Source: a marine gamma proteobacterium HTCC2143
Lineage (GTDB): Bacteria > Pseudomonadota > Gammaproteobacteria > Pseudomonadales > Dasaniaceae
Length of the DNA stretch: 64,000 nt
Direction of reading: 5' to 3'
Assembly: GCA_000169075.1 (NCBI GenBank)
Contig: AAVT01000001.1
Span: forward strand, 372,001-436,000
A program made the position numbers and the translations under genes. The stretch's first letter is position 1; every line of letters begins with the position of its first letter. Positions 54,724 through 62,593 of the stretch are shown here, in pieces. Under the pieces are notes generated by a model. It saw nothing but the letters and a program-made list of their open reading frames with translations. It made no database searches and was not told the DNA's origin.

Positions 54724-56214
54724 ATGGACATTTTTTCTGAAGTACTCGCTCTATTTTTAAGTGTCGACAACTTTATTGCTATTGTGTTCGGTGTGATTGT
54801 TGGTGTTTTTGTCGGCGCTATACCCGGATTGACTGCAACGATGGCGGTGGCCTTAGCGCTACCCTTTACATTTTCCCTTCAACCGGTAACCGCCATATTG
54901 TTACTTGTAGGTATTTATAAAGGCGGTATGTACGGAGGTTCAATAACCGCTATTTTGATAAAAACTCCAGGCACACCCGCAGCCGCCTGCACGTTATTGG
55001 ACGGTTACCCGATGACGCAGCAGGGCAAAGCAAGAAAGGCTCTGCAAACTGCACTTTACTCATCATGTATTGCGGACTTTATTTCCAATCTGTCTCTGAT
55101 ATTTTTCGCCGCTTATCTGGCAAAAATTGCACTCAACTTTGGCCCACCCGAATTTTTTTGGCTGATTTGTTTTTCGTTGACTATCATTGTGTCGGTGTCT
55201 GGTGATGCCGTTATAAAAGGTCTGATTGCTGCCTGTTTAGGTATTCTGACATCAACTATTGGCTTAGATCCGGTCTATGGCAGCGAGCGACTGACATTTG
55301 AAAGCTTCGACCTTATGGACGGTATTTCATTTGTACCTTTGATGATTGGCTTATTCGCGATCCCCGAAGTCATTGAGTTCTATTACCGCAAGATTGAGCC
55401 CACCGTCGTAACTGCCGTAGACCATTCAAGGCTGACCTGGCACGAATTCAGAAAATATTTAAAAACCATTGTGCGGTCCAGTGTGATTGGGGTGCTTATC
55501 GGTTCTATACCCGGAACTGGCGCCACGTCGGCCGCCTTTATTTCCTATGGTGAAGCGAAGAGAACATCTCCCAATAAAGATAATTTTGGTAAAGGCGAGC
55601 CTGAGGGAGTTGCCGCCTCTGAAGCAGGCAATAATGGTGTTGCAGGCGCCACGCTGATTCCACTGCTATCACTGGGTATCCCTGGCGATGTTATTACAGC
55701 GACTATTCTTGGAGCCTTCATGATTCATGGCTTGACGCCTGGCCCGCTGATGTTTCAGGATAATCTTGCCATGATCTATGCAATTTTCTGTGGCATCATG
55801 CTCAGCTCAATTGTCCTCTTAATAGTTGGTAGCATTACCATACGGCACTTCTCAAGAATAGCCGAGGTCCCGAAGGCCATATTGCTACCACTGGTTTTAC
55901 TGTTCTGCGTATTCGGGACTTTTGCAGTTAACAACAATGTGTTTGATATTGCACTTATGTTCCTTTTTGGCCTGCTAGGTTTCTTTTTCCTGCGTGTAAA
56001 AATGGCCTCAGCACCGTTTCTTATTGGTTTTATTCTTGGACCAATGCTAGAAGACAATCTCCGTCGTACGGTACTTATTGGCAAGGGTGACCCTATGATT
56101 TTTTTTCGTGGCCCAATCACTTGGATATTTATCGGTTTAACCATCGGCTCGCTGATTTTCGCCATCCGCCGATGGCAGTCACAGCGTTCAGGCAATACCC
56201 TTAGTCAATCCTAA
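54724..56214 (+). CDS. TctA-family large membrane subunit of the TTT transporter
   Basis: A 496-residue membrane protein with about 12 segments. TctA signature segments are GVFVGAIPGLTATMAVALALPFTFSLQPVTAILLLVGIYKGGMYGGSITAILIKTPGTPAAACTLLDGYPM and GSIPGTGATSAAFISYGEAKR. This is the transport channel, energised by the cation gradient. It overlaps nothing; the ATG at 54724 is 15 nt after the TctB stop. Followed by the dehydrogenase gene after 92 nt. Confidence 0.93.
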   Translation: MDIFSEVLALFLSVDNFIAIVFGVIVGVFVGAIPGLTATMAVALALPFTFSLQPVTAILLLVGIYKGGMYGGSITAILIKTPGTPAAACTLLDGYPMTQQGKARKALQTALYSSCIADFISNLSLIFFAAYLAKIALNFGPPEFFWLICFSLTIIVSVSGDAVIKGLIAACLGILTSTIGLDPVYGSERLTFESFDLMDGISFVPLMIGLFAIPEVIEFYYRKIEPTVVTAVDHSRLTWHEFRKYLKTIVRSSVIGVLIGSIPGTGATSAAFISYGEAKRTSPNKDNFGKGEPEGVAASEAGNNGVAGATLIPLLSLGIPGDVITATILGAFMIHGLTPGPLMFQDNLAMIYAIFCGIMLSSIVLLIVGSITIRHFSRIAEVPKAILLPLVLLFCVFGTFAVNNNVFDIALMFLFGLLGFFFLRVKMASAPFLIGFILGPMLEDNLRRTVLIGKGDPMIFFRGPITWIFIGLTIGSLIFAIRRWQSQRSGNTLSQS

Positions 56215-56306
56215 AGAGCCAGAACAAGAGATCATTGTTAAGCAATCAATAACGGTATTCGCAACATCAATAGAGGATTCATTCCATCTTTAAACAGGTC
56301 GAAGCA

Positions 56307-57752
56307 ATGCAGATAGATAATGCCATTCATCGTATTAAGGCAGCAGTCGGGGCAAAAGGCTGGTCCGAAAATTCCACCGAGTTAATCCCCTCTATGATGT
56401 ATTCTGTCGGCTGTCCTCCGGGAGAGGCAAAGTTATTTGTCAGTCCTTTAACTACTGAAGAAGTGTCTCAAGTTATGGCTCTTTGCAATCAGGCAAATAT
56501 TCCTGTGGTTCCTCAGGGGGGAAACACCGGTATGTGCGGCGGCGCCATTCCTGACCCATCCAAAACGTCTGTGATTCTTAGTTTGCGGCGGATGAACAAC
56601 GTACGAGACTTGAGCACACTCGACTACACCATAACCGTCGAAGCAGGCTGCATTCTGCAAGATATCCAGGGCGCGGCAGAACAGGCAAACCGATTCTTTC
56701 CTCTCAGCCTCGGGGCCGAGGGCAGCTGTCAGATTGGTGGCAATCTTGCCACTAATGCAGGGGGGATAAATGTCCTGCGCTACGGCAACACTCGAGATCT
56801 TGCGCTTGGCCTTGAGGTCGTTCTACCCGACGGCACAGTGCTGAATGGCTTGCGCCGGCTAAAAAAAGACAACACAGGCTATGATCTTAAACATCTGTTC
56901 ATCGGAGCAGAAGGTACGATGGGCATTATTACCGCCGCGGTCTTGAAACTATTTCCATATCCTCAGTCCAGATCTACCGCTTTTTGCGCCATTGTCGATC
57001 TTGAGAGTAGCCTGTCTTTATTAGCTATGGCCCGAGAACTGAGCGGCGATCAGATTAGCAGCTTTGAGCTAATACCCCGCATTGCGCTGGAAACAGTCGC
57101 AAAACACCGAGATGATATTCAGCTGCCATTTTCTCCCGGCGAAGCGGAGTGGTATGTTTTGATGGAAATAAGCACAAGCCGCAAAAACGATGATCTTGGA
57201 AGTCTCAACGAGCTTATTTTAGGGGAGGCAATTGATGCTGGAATCATTAGTAACGCAGTAATTGCTCAATCTGAAAAACAGAAAAATGGACTTTGGGCGA
57301 TTCGTGAGGCGCTGGTTGAAGTTCAAAAAGAGGAGGGATACTCAATAAAACATGACGTCTCGGTACCCATTAATAGAATCCCCGAGTTGATTCATCTCGC
57401 CTGTGAGCGCGTATTAGCAATTTGCCCGGGTATAAGACCGTATCCCTTTGGCCATGTTGGCGATGGCAATATTCATTTCAACTTTTCCCCCCCACCGACA
57501 CTCCCAGCAAAGAAATTTCTTGAATTTATCGATCAGATCAATCAGATAGTGTATGACATCGTTGACTCACTTGACGGTTCTTTCAGTGCCGAACATGGTA
57601 TCGGGCAAACAAAAGTGGCTGCACTAGAAACATACAGATCAGCAACCGAAGTGGCTCTCATGAAAAACATCAAGCAGCTAGTTGACCCGCGATATCTAAT
57701 GAATCCTGGCAAATTATTTCCTGATCCGGCATTTAATAGTGAGGCTCTTTAG
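56307..57752 (+). CDS. FAD-linked D-2-hydroxyacid dehydrogenase (GlcD/D-2-hydroxyglutarate dehydrogenase-like)
   Basis: Flavoprotein of 481 residues. The PCMH-type FAD domain has VVPQGGNTGMCGGAIPDPSK and GSCQIGGNLATNAGGINVLRYGNTRDL; the C-terminal FAD-oxidase domain has FGHVGDGNIHFNF (His metal region) and the end motif SAEHGIGQTKVAALE. It oxidises D-lactate, D-2-hydroxyglutarate or similar acids. Placement downstream of a TTT transporter and near a DUF1338 protein suggests D-2-hydroxyglutarate (inference). The ATG at 56307 is the first Met of the frame. Confidence 0.9.
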   Translation: MQIDNAIHRIKAAVGAKGWSENSTELIPSMMYSVGCPPGEAKLFVSPLTTEEVSQVMALCNQANIPVVPQGGNTGMCGGAIPDPSKTSVILSLRRMNNVRDLSTLDYTITVEAGCILQDIQGAAEQANRFFPLSLGAEGSCQIGGNLATNAGGINVLRYGNTRDLALGLEVVLPDGTVLNGLRRLKKDNTGYDLKHLFIGAEGTMGIITAAVLKLFPYPQSRSTAFCAIVDLESSLSLLAMARELSGDQISSFELIPRIALETVAKHRDDIQLPFSPGEAEWYVLMEISTSRKNDDLGSLNELILGEAIDAGIISNAVIAQSEKQKNGLWAIREALVEVQKEEGYSIKHDVSVPINRIPELIHLACERVLAICPGIRPYPFGHVGDGNIHFNFSPPPTLPAKKFLEFIDQINQIVYDIVDSLDGSFSAEHGIGQTKVAALETYRSATEVALMKNIKQLVDPRYLMNPGKLFPDPAFNSEAL

Positions 57753-57955
57753 ATGCGTTTTATGGCCATATAGCTTCCGGAATGCTGAATCTATGACAGC
57801 ACAGCGACTAAAACGTTGGTACACTTCTATAGTCCTTTCCCATGTTGTCTATGCGGGCGCTGGTTGATAGCCTTTGTTGGTTATAGTAAAAACAGATGAG
57901 ACCTATTTTTTCATCGAATGTGTAAATCCAAGGCAGTGCTAAAGAGCGTTACAGA

Positions 57956-58270
57956 ATGGCCCGACCAAAAAGTAAAACTGAGAAAAAGATCGACAATAAT
58001 GTGCGACTTGCACTCACTTCAGCCTGTGAAATATTTCTCGAAGACATCCCCGGGTTTCAGTGGTTAACCCATCGAGCCGTCTATAGTAACTTTCCAGCCA
58101 GTCTTTCGATTACCTGTGTATTCGATACCGATAAGCATCAGAAACAAGCACATCAGGATGGCAACGCTATTAAAATGCAACATCTCATTCAAACTAAGCT
58201 GCTGCACATCGGGGTAAAACTTAAAGTCCCAAAGCAGCAGGTAATTTTTGAATCTGAAGAAACGCTATGA
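57956..58270 (+). CDS. conserved gammaproteobacterial 104-aa protein (often annotated as Fis family regulator)
   Basis: A basic-ended protein, MARPKSKTEKKIDNNVRLALTSACE, followed by FLEDIPGFQWLTHRAVYSNFPASLSITCVFD. The central block resembles the widespread gammaproteobacterial family often mislabelled Fis; I see no Fis helix-turn-helix. It overlaps the next gene by 4 nt (ATGA), so the two are translationally coupled. Function unknown. Confidence 0.75.
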   Translation: MARPKSKTEKKIDNNVRLALTSACEIFLEDIPGFQWLTHRAVYSNFPASLSITCVFDTDKHQKQAHQDGNAIKMQHLIQTKLLHIGVKLKVPKQQVIFESEETL

Positions 58271-58521
58271 TGAAAATTACGCCAGAAGACTATGCGATTT
58301 TAGAACGCGGTATTAAACGCACTATCGCTGATACGGGTCTCAGCTTGGACAATTACACCTCGCTTGGACTAACCGCCAAACGCTACCGATGGGACCTTCT
58401 GGAAAAGTCACAAATCAAGATAGGCGACGGTGTCACCATTGACGGCGATATTAATATTTATGCTTATGCCAATAAAGCGCATCTTGATACAGCCCTTCGA
58501 AGAATCACCAAAACCAGGTAG
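58267..58521 (+). CDS. conserved gammaproteobacterial 84-aa protein, partner of the preceding gene
   Basis: An 84-residue protein (MMKITPEDYAILERGIKRTIADTGLSLDNYTSLGLTAKRYRWDLLEKSQ) with a C-terminal block AYANKAHLDTALRRI. I recognise the two-gene unit from gammaproteobacterial genomes, but its function is unknown. Its ATG sits inside the stop of the previous gene. Confidence 0.72.
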   Translation: MMKITPEDYAILERGIKRTIADTGLSLDNYTSLGLTAKRYRWDLLEKSQIKIGDGVTIDGDINIYAYANKAHLDTALRRITKTR

Positions 58522-58658
58522 CACCTCTCAAGACCAAGATCTCTCTGAAAAGGTTCTGACCCGATAGCGCGATCACGCGACAACAACTTATACTTGTTAG
58601 AGCATGCTGAGTTGAGGCCATGGGTAACACTAAGCACCCAGATAACTTAGCGATGGCG

Positions 58659-59414
58659 CTAAAAAGGAGACTGGGTGTTGGCAAAAGCAGCTAGCTGTTC
58701 ATTGGTATCCTTAGTCAGACTGATGAGAAATTGATTCGCCTCAATACCGTTAAACAGTGCTCTTATGACATCGGCAACAGTATCAAAATCTGAGCCGATA
58801 TCTACATCTGATGTAACCCTACTACCTTTATGACCCCAAGCAACTGACGAGCGAGGGAATGCAGTGTCCGTCATTCGTGGTGCAAGATAGTGAACCTTAA
58901 CTCCCAGCGGTCTGCCATAGACCGCCAGCGCCTTGGCCATGCCGTGCAAGGCATATTTCGACGCCGCGTAAGGGGCATTCATACCATTACTATTAAATAG
59001 CCCTGCGGATGAACCAGTAATAATAACGGTACCTGTTTTTCGCTCTATCATTTCGGGGAGAAAGGCATTAATAGTCCGAGCGACTCCCATCACGTTGATG
59101 TCAAACAGCCGCTGCCATTCACTCATCGGGATTTTTTCAAAACGTCCACCTAATGCAACACCTGCGTTTGCCATCACAATATCCACCGGTCCCAGCGCAG
59201 TGGCTATGCCCGAAAGTACAGAAAGGTCCTCGTCCAAGCTTACATCGCAACGTACCGGAGTTACGCCCAATTGAAGAGCCGCCGCTGCAAGTTTGTCGGT
59301 GTTTATATCGGCAATCACAACGTCAGCTTGTCTCTCTTTAAAAGCCTTTGCCGCGCCCAGCCCAATACCATCAGCACCGCCGGTAATTACAGCCACTTTT
59401 CCACTAAAATCCAC
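58659..59414 (-). CDS. short-chain dehydrogenase/reductase (SDR)
   Basis: A 251-residue classical SDR: TGGADGIG (nucleotide binding; A to D change from the usual TGxxxGIG is tolerated), an Asp after the second strand (VVIADINTDKL) suggesting NAD(H), NAGVALGG, the catalytic Ser in IITGSSAGL, and YAASKYALHGMAKAL with Tyr and Lys. Convergent with the preceding small gene pair. Substrate unknown. Confidence 0.9.
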   Translation of the reverse strand: MDFSGKVAVITGGADGIGLGAAKAFKERQADVVIADINTDKLAAAALQLGVTPVRCDVSLDEDLSVLSGIATALGPVDIVMANAGVALGGRFEKIPMSEWQRLFDINVMGVARTINAFLPEMIERKTGTVIITGSSAGLFNSNGMNAPYAASKYALHGMAKALAVYGRPLGVKVHYLAPRMTDTAFPRSSVAWGHKGSRVTSDVDIGSDFDTVADVIRALFNGIEANQFLISLTKDTNEQLAAFANTQSPF

Positions 59415-59466
59415 TAGATCCTCCCGTTATCGTGCTAGTTGCCGACCTTAATGTCGCAACAGTGAT

Positions 59467-60459
59467 TTAGTGTCGCTCTCTCGGCATACTAACCGCCTGA
59501 GCGAAGCGCATTTGTTCAAACCGCGCAGGTAATATTAATTGGCTGAGCTCGAATGCATACAAGGCATCAAATGCCGGCAACAGGCTACTTTGCTCTACAT
59601 TGCCCAACTCGCCGAATAGATTGTCGTGGTGAATAGTATAAACAACTTCGGGGGCCGTGAGCGTTACCGTTTCATAGACGTATGTTTCTCGATATTGCTG
59701 CGGCTGATTCCGTAGACCACCGGTACCTAAAAATACCGCATCAACAGTGAGGTTTTCAAAAGCGCCCGGCATGAACCCAGCACTTCCCTGCACCAAAAAA
59801 CTGGACTGTGGATGTTCAATCAAAATGGCGAACGCTCTACCAAGCTGCCAGCTTGTATAGGGGGCGGGTAAATCAAAGGCAGCCGTCACAACCCCATCAA
59901 TACCCGAATTACTGGCTGCCGGCGTATGTTCTGATTCAAATAGGGTAACTCTAAATTGTCCAAAGGAATAAGTTCGGCCAGGCACCACATTTTGTATTTG
60001 TGCTTCTGGTAATTTGGAGCTTCGACCAATAAACGAAGTAGAATTCGAACCCAGTAAGAGTGCGCCGGTCTGTTTAGCAACTTCGCCACTGTCCATCGCA
60101 TGGTCATAGTGCGAGTGAACCGGTATGACCACCGCTAGTCGATTGATATTGTGCTTTTTTATCATGCTGGAGATACTTTGTTGATCTGGTGCTATCGGGC
60201 GCTTCATTAAAATATCGAGTAAGCTGGGCCGTGAAAAAAAGCCGTCGGTCATAATTTGAGTTTCCCCGTCATCTATCAAGAGCGTTGTGACGCCAAACCA
60301 TTTGACGGTTACACCCGGCTCTGCTTCAGCAGCGGCAGCCGCATAGGGAATACCGACCTCAGCCATACTAGGACGGGTCAATAACCATGTTGCCGTAAGG
60401 ATTATTACGCTGAGCAATAAGATGCCCACCCATTTGACCAACGTACTAACAATACCCAT
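59467..60459 (-). CDS. metallo-beta-lactamase fold hydrolase (UlaG-like), membrane-anchored or exported
   Basis: A 330-residue protein. A hydrophobic segment (WVGILLLSVIILTATWLL) forms a signal anchor. The MBL fold has the zinc motif VHSHYDHAMD (HxHxDH) and further histidines (SEHTPAA, TIHHDN). The region VKWFGVTTLLIDDGETQIMTDGFFSRPS is typical of UlaG-like or N-acyl-PE phospholipase D-like hydrolases. It is 52 nt upstream of the SDR gene on the same strand. Substrate unknown. Confidence 0.87.
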   Translation of the reverse strand: MGIVSTLVKWVGILLLSVIILTATWLLTRPSMAEVGIPYAAAAAEAEPGVTVKWFGVTTLLIDDGETQIMTDGFFSRPSLLDILMKRPIAPDQQSISSMIKKHNINRLAVVIPVHSHYDHAMDSGEVAKQTGALLLGSNSTSFIGRSSKLPEAQIQNVVPGRTYSFGQFRVTLFESEHTPAASNSGIDGVVTAAFDLPAPYTSWQLGRAFAILIEHPQSSFLVQGSAGFMPGAFENLTVDAVFLGTGGLRNQPQQYRETYVYETVTLTAPEVVYTIHHDNLFGELGNVEQSSLLPAFDALYAFELSQLILPARFEQMRFAQAVSMPRERH

Positions 60460-60893
60460 TCAGAAATATTCCTTTACATAGTGACAATGTAGACAGTGCA
60501 TCCGAGTTAAGGCTCGCTATTTTCTTCTTACTCTCAGGATTAGGCGTAAAAAATTTGCGCCATGTATCTGTTTAGTAACAGCACTCAAGAAACTACTGAA
60601 CTCGTCTTTTTCGCCAGTCTACACTATTCGATAGCCACCCGATAATCAGTCCAGTTCTGATTTAAATCATGCGTTCACGAGGTATCGCAGCCTTTCTTTT
60701 GAAGATCAACAGCTTTGATCGCTATATCAACGGAGACTCGACCATAGTTCTGGGATTTGAAGGACTTATGATTTATCATCCCCATCACAAATTTTAGTAA
60801 TCGCAGTCCATATTTTTTTTGGCGCAGCCTAACTGCATCGCCAACATCGATCTTGGCAGTAATCCATAACCTCTTGAAAGTTGGCTGATAAGT
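60460..60893. other. 434-nt divergent gap, nothing recognised
   Basis: Separates the MBL gene from MipA/OmpV. No open frame of note; promoters of both genes should lie here. Confidence 0.3.
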
Positions 60894-61712
60894 TTGAATA
60901 AGAATATTTTACGGGTAGTGCCTTTCTGTTTTTTAGTGTTCGGATTTAATTCGTCGCTATTGGCTGAAGAGAAGCCTCTGTGGGAGTTTGGTGCTGGACT
61001 ATCCACCCTCTATCACCCTCATTACTTAGGGTCCGAACAGGAGAGTGCTTACGCACTGCCAATTCCCTTTGTTAATTATCGGGGCAAATTAATACGTTCA
61101 GATCGGAACGGTATCCGCGGTCTTATTTACGACAGTGAGAGGCTTGATTTGAATTTGAGCTTTAGTGGCTCGCTGCCTGTTAACAGCAAAGATAGTGAGG
61201 CTCGCGACGGTATGGATGATTTGGACTTGATGCTTGAGGTCGGTCCAACCCTGCAGTATCAAGTTTATCGGAGTGACCGGCATCTACTGAGAGCAGACCT
61301 ACCCGTACGCGGAGGATTCACCGTCGGCGATGAGTTTATGGGCTATCAGGGTTGGACCACCAACCCCCGACTGCACCACGAGATGGATTTGAGTCGCTGG
61401 AAACTGACAACCACCTTAGGAGCCGTGTTCAGCAGCAGTCGCTATCATGGTTATATTTACGATGTAGACTCACAGGACGTGCGGCCGGGACGCGAACATT
61501 ATCAGTCCGACAGCGGTTATACCGGCGCGCGATTTTCCACAGGTTTAAAACGGCGTATTGGCGACTATTTTGTTGCAGGAAAGTTGACCTACTATAATCT
61601 CGACGGTGCAAGCAATGCAGACAGCCCGCTGATTAAAAAGAATGAATACTTTGGCGTCAGTCTCGTTTTTGTCTGGGTATTTGGAAAATCTGAAAAAATG
61701 GTGAGCGACTAA
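60894..61712 (+). CDS. MipA/OmpV-family outer membrane protein
   Basis: Outer-membrane beta-barrel protein, 272 residues. The signal peptide is about residues 1-24 (LRVVPFCFLVFGFNSSLLAEE). The MipA/OmpV pattern is clear: WEFGAGLSTLYHPHYLGSEQESAYALPIPFVNYRGKLIRSDRNGIRGLI near the start, and the last strand FGVSLVFVWVFGKS before the C-terminus. It starts at TTG (60894); there is no ATG near that fits the leader. It could be an osmo- or stress-related porin-like protein. Confidence 0.88.
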   Translation: MNKNILRVVPFCFLVFGFNSSLLAEEKPLWEFGAGLSTLYHPHYLGSEQESAYALPIPFVNYRGKLIRSDRNGIRGLIYDSERLDLNLSFSGSLPVNSKDSEARDGMDDLDLMLEVGPTLQYQVYRSDRHLLRADLPVRGGFTVGDEFMGYQGWTTNPRLHHEMDLSRWKLTTTLGAVFSSSRYHGYIYDVDSQDVRPGREHYQSDSGYTGARFSTGLKRRIGDYFVAGKLTYYNLDGASNADSPLIKKNEYFGVSLVFVWVFGKSEKMVSD

Positions 61713-61787
61713 TCTTTGCCTGGAGGAGTGCCCTCAGCGAGCACTCAGCCACGGTCTCCGGCTATTGTTCTGGATGCCAAGCCGGTT

Positions 61788-62408
61788 TCACTTAATAGCA
61801 ATCATCACTTCGTTTCTACGAAAGAAAGGCAACGTCCAAGGGGGATTGTATCTCGCTAATTGTGGCTTACCCTGCTGCCTAATGCCTTTCTCAGCTAACC
61901 ACTGAAGCAGCATTTGAGTTTTTAACGCCACTTTTTCTTCTCCCGCAAAGCCCGAAAATATTATCACTGCAAATTTCTGAGCAGGCACTTCTCGCAGCGT
62001 AACATTAGCTTCGTCGGGAGTAGGAAGGGTGTCCATTGTATATTCACTGGGCATTACAAAGTGGATTCGCCAGCTGCCCTTCTCTTCTTTTAATGTTACG
62101 GGCGTCGTCATGCTAATCTTTTCGGCTTTGGGTTGTATAGTTACCGGTGCCGTCATGTTTACTTTTTCTATTTCGCCAGCCTTTGATGTATTATCGCCAA
62201 AAATATAGCCCGCTATACGTCTAAAGCCTTGACTGGACGCATCATCCATCGATCCGTCAACAATGGTTTCCGCAACAATCATAGGATTATATGCTCTTAG
62301 TTCAAAATCACCTGCCACTTCTAGTACCTCGTACTTTGGTTCTTCTATCGCCATAATTTGACCACTAAATAACAGCGAAATTAACGTAACTAGTATCTGT
62401 TTACTCAT
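61788..62408 (-). CDS. SOUL heme-binding family protein
   Basis: A 206-residue protein with a signal peptide (LVTLISLLFSGQIMAIEE) and a SOUL/HBP domain (about 24-204): PKYEVLEVAGDFELRAYNPMIVAET, FRRIAGYIFGDNTSKAGEIEKVNMTAPVTIQP, ISMTTPVT and the end motif LARYNPPWTLPFFRRNEVMI. SOUL proteins bind heme or other hydrophobic ligands; the role in bacteria is unclear. The start has AGAGGGAAG upstream. It is 12 nt downstream of a short frame. Confidence 0.92.
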   Translation of the reverse strand: MSKQILVTLISLLFSGQIMAIEEPKYEVLEVAGDFELRAYNPMIVAETIVDGSMDDASSQGFRRIAGYIFGDNTSKAGEIEKVNMTAPVTIQPKAEKISMTTPVTLKEEKGSWRIHFVMPSEYTMDTLPTPDEANVTLREVPAQKFAVIIFSGFAGEEKVALKTQMLLQWLAEKGIRQQGKPQLARYNPPWTLPFFRRNEVMIAIK

Positions 62409-62419
62409 ACATCTTCCCT

Positions 62420-62548
62420 CTAGATTCTGCGATTTTTACGACGAAAATCATAGCTTCGTTCGTTTTCGATTGTCTTTGCCCACCAAACATTAGGTCCGTC
62501 TGATAGCACCTTTAATGCCGCGCTATTTTGATAGAGTAATACATCCAT
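62420..62548 (-). CDS. possible 42-aa small protein upstream of the SOUL gene
   Basis: An ATG frame of 42 codons (MDVLLYQNSAALKVLSDG, then PNVWWAKTIENERSYDFRRKNRRI), too short for standard length cut-offs. It has a plausible composition and ends 12 nt before the SOUL start, but no ribosome site is visible before the ATG. It could be a small protein or a remnant. Confidence 0.35.
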   Translation of the reverse strand: MDVLLYQNSAALKVLSDGPNVWWAKTIENERSYDFRRKNRRI

Positions 62549-62593
62549 GGTTATTCGACAATGCGGCGGATATCATTGATATTTAGCCGCTGA

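Noticed and set aside
55776-56195. Minus-strand 139-codon frame
   Set aside because: Antisense to TctA; composition is that of a shadow frame.
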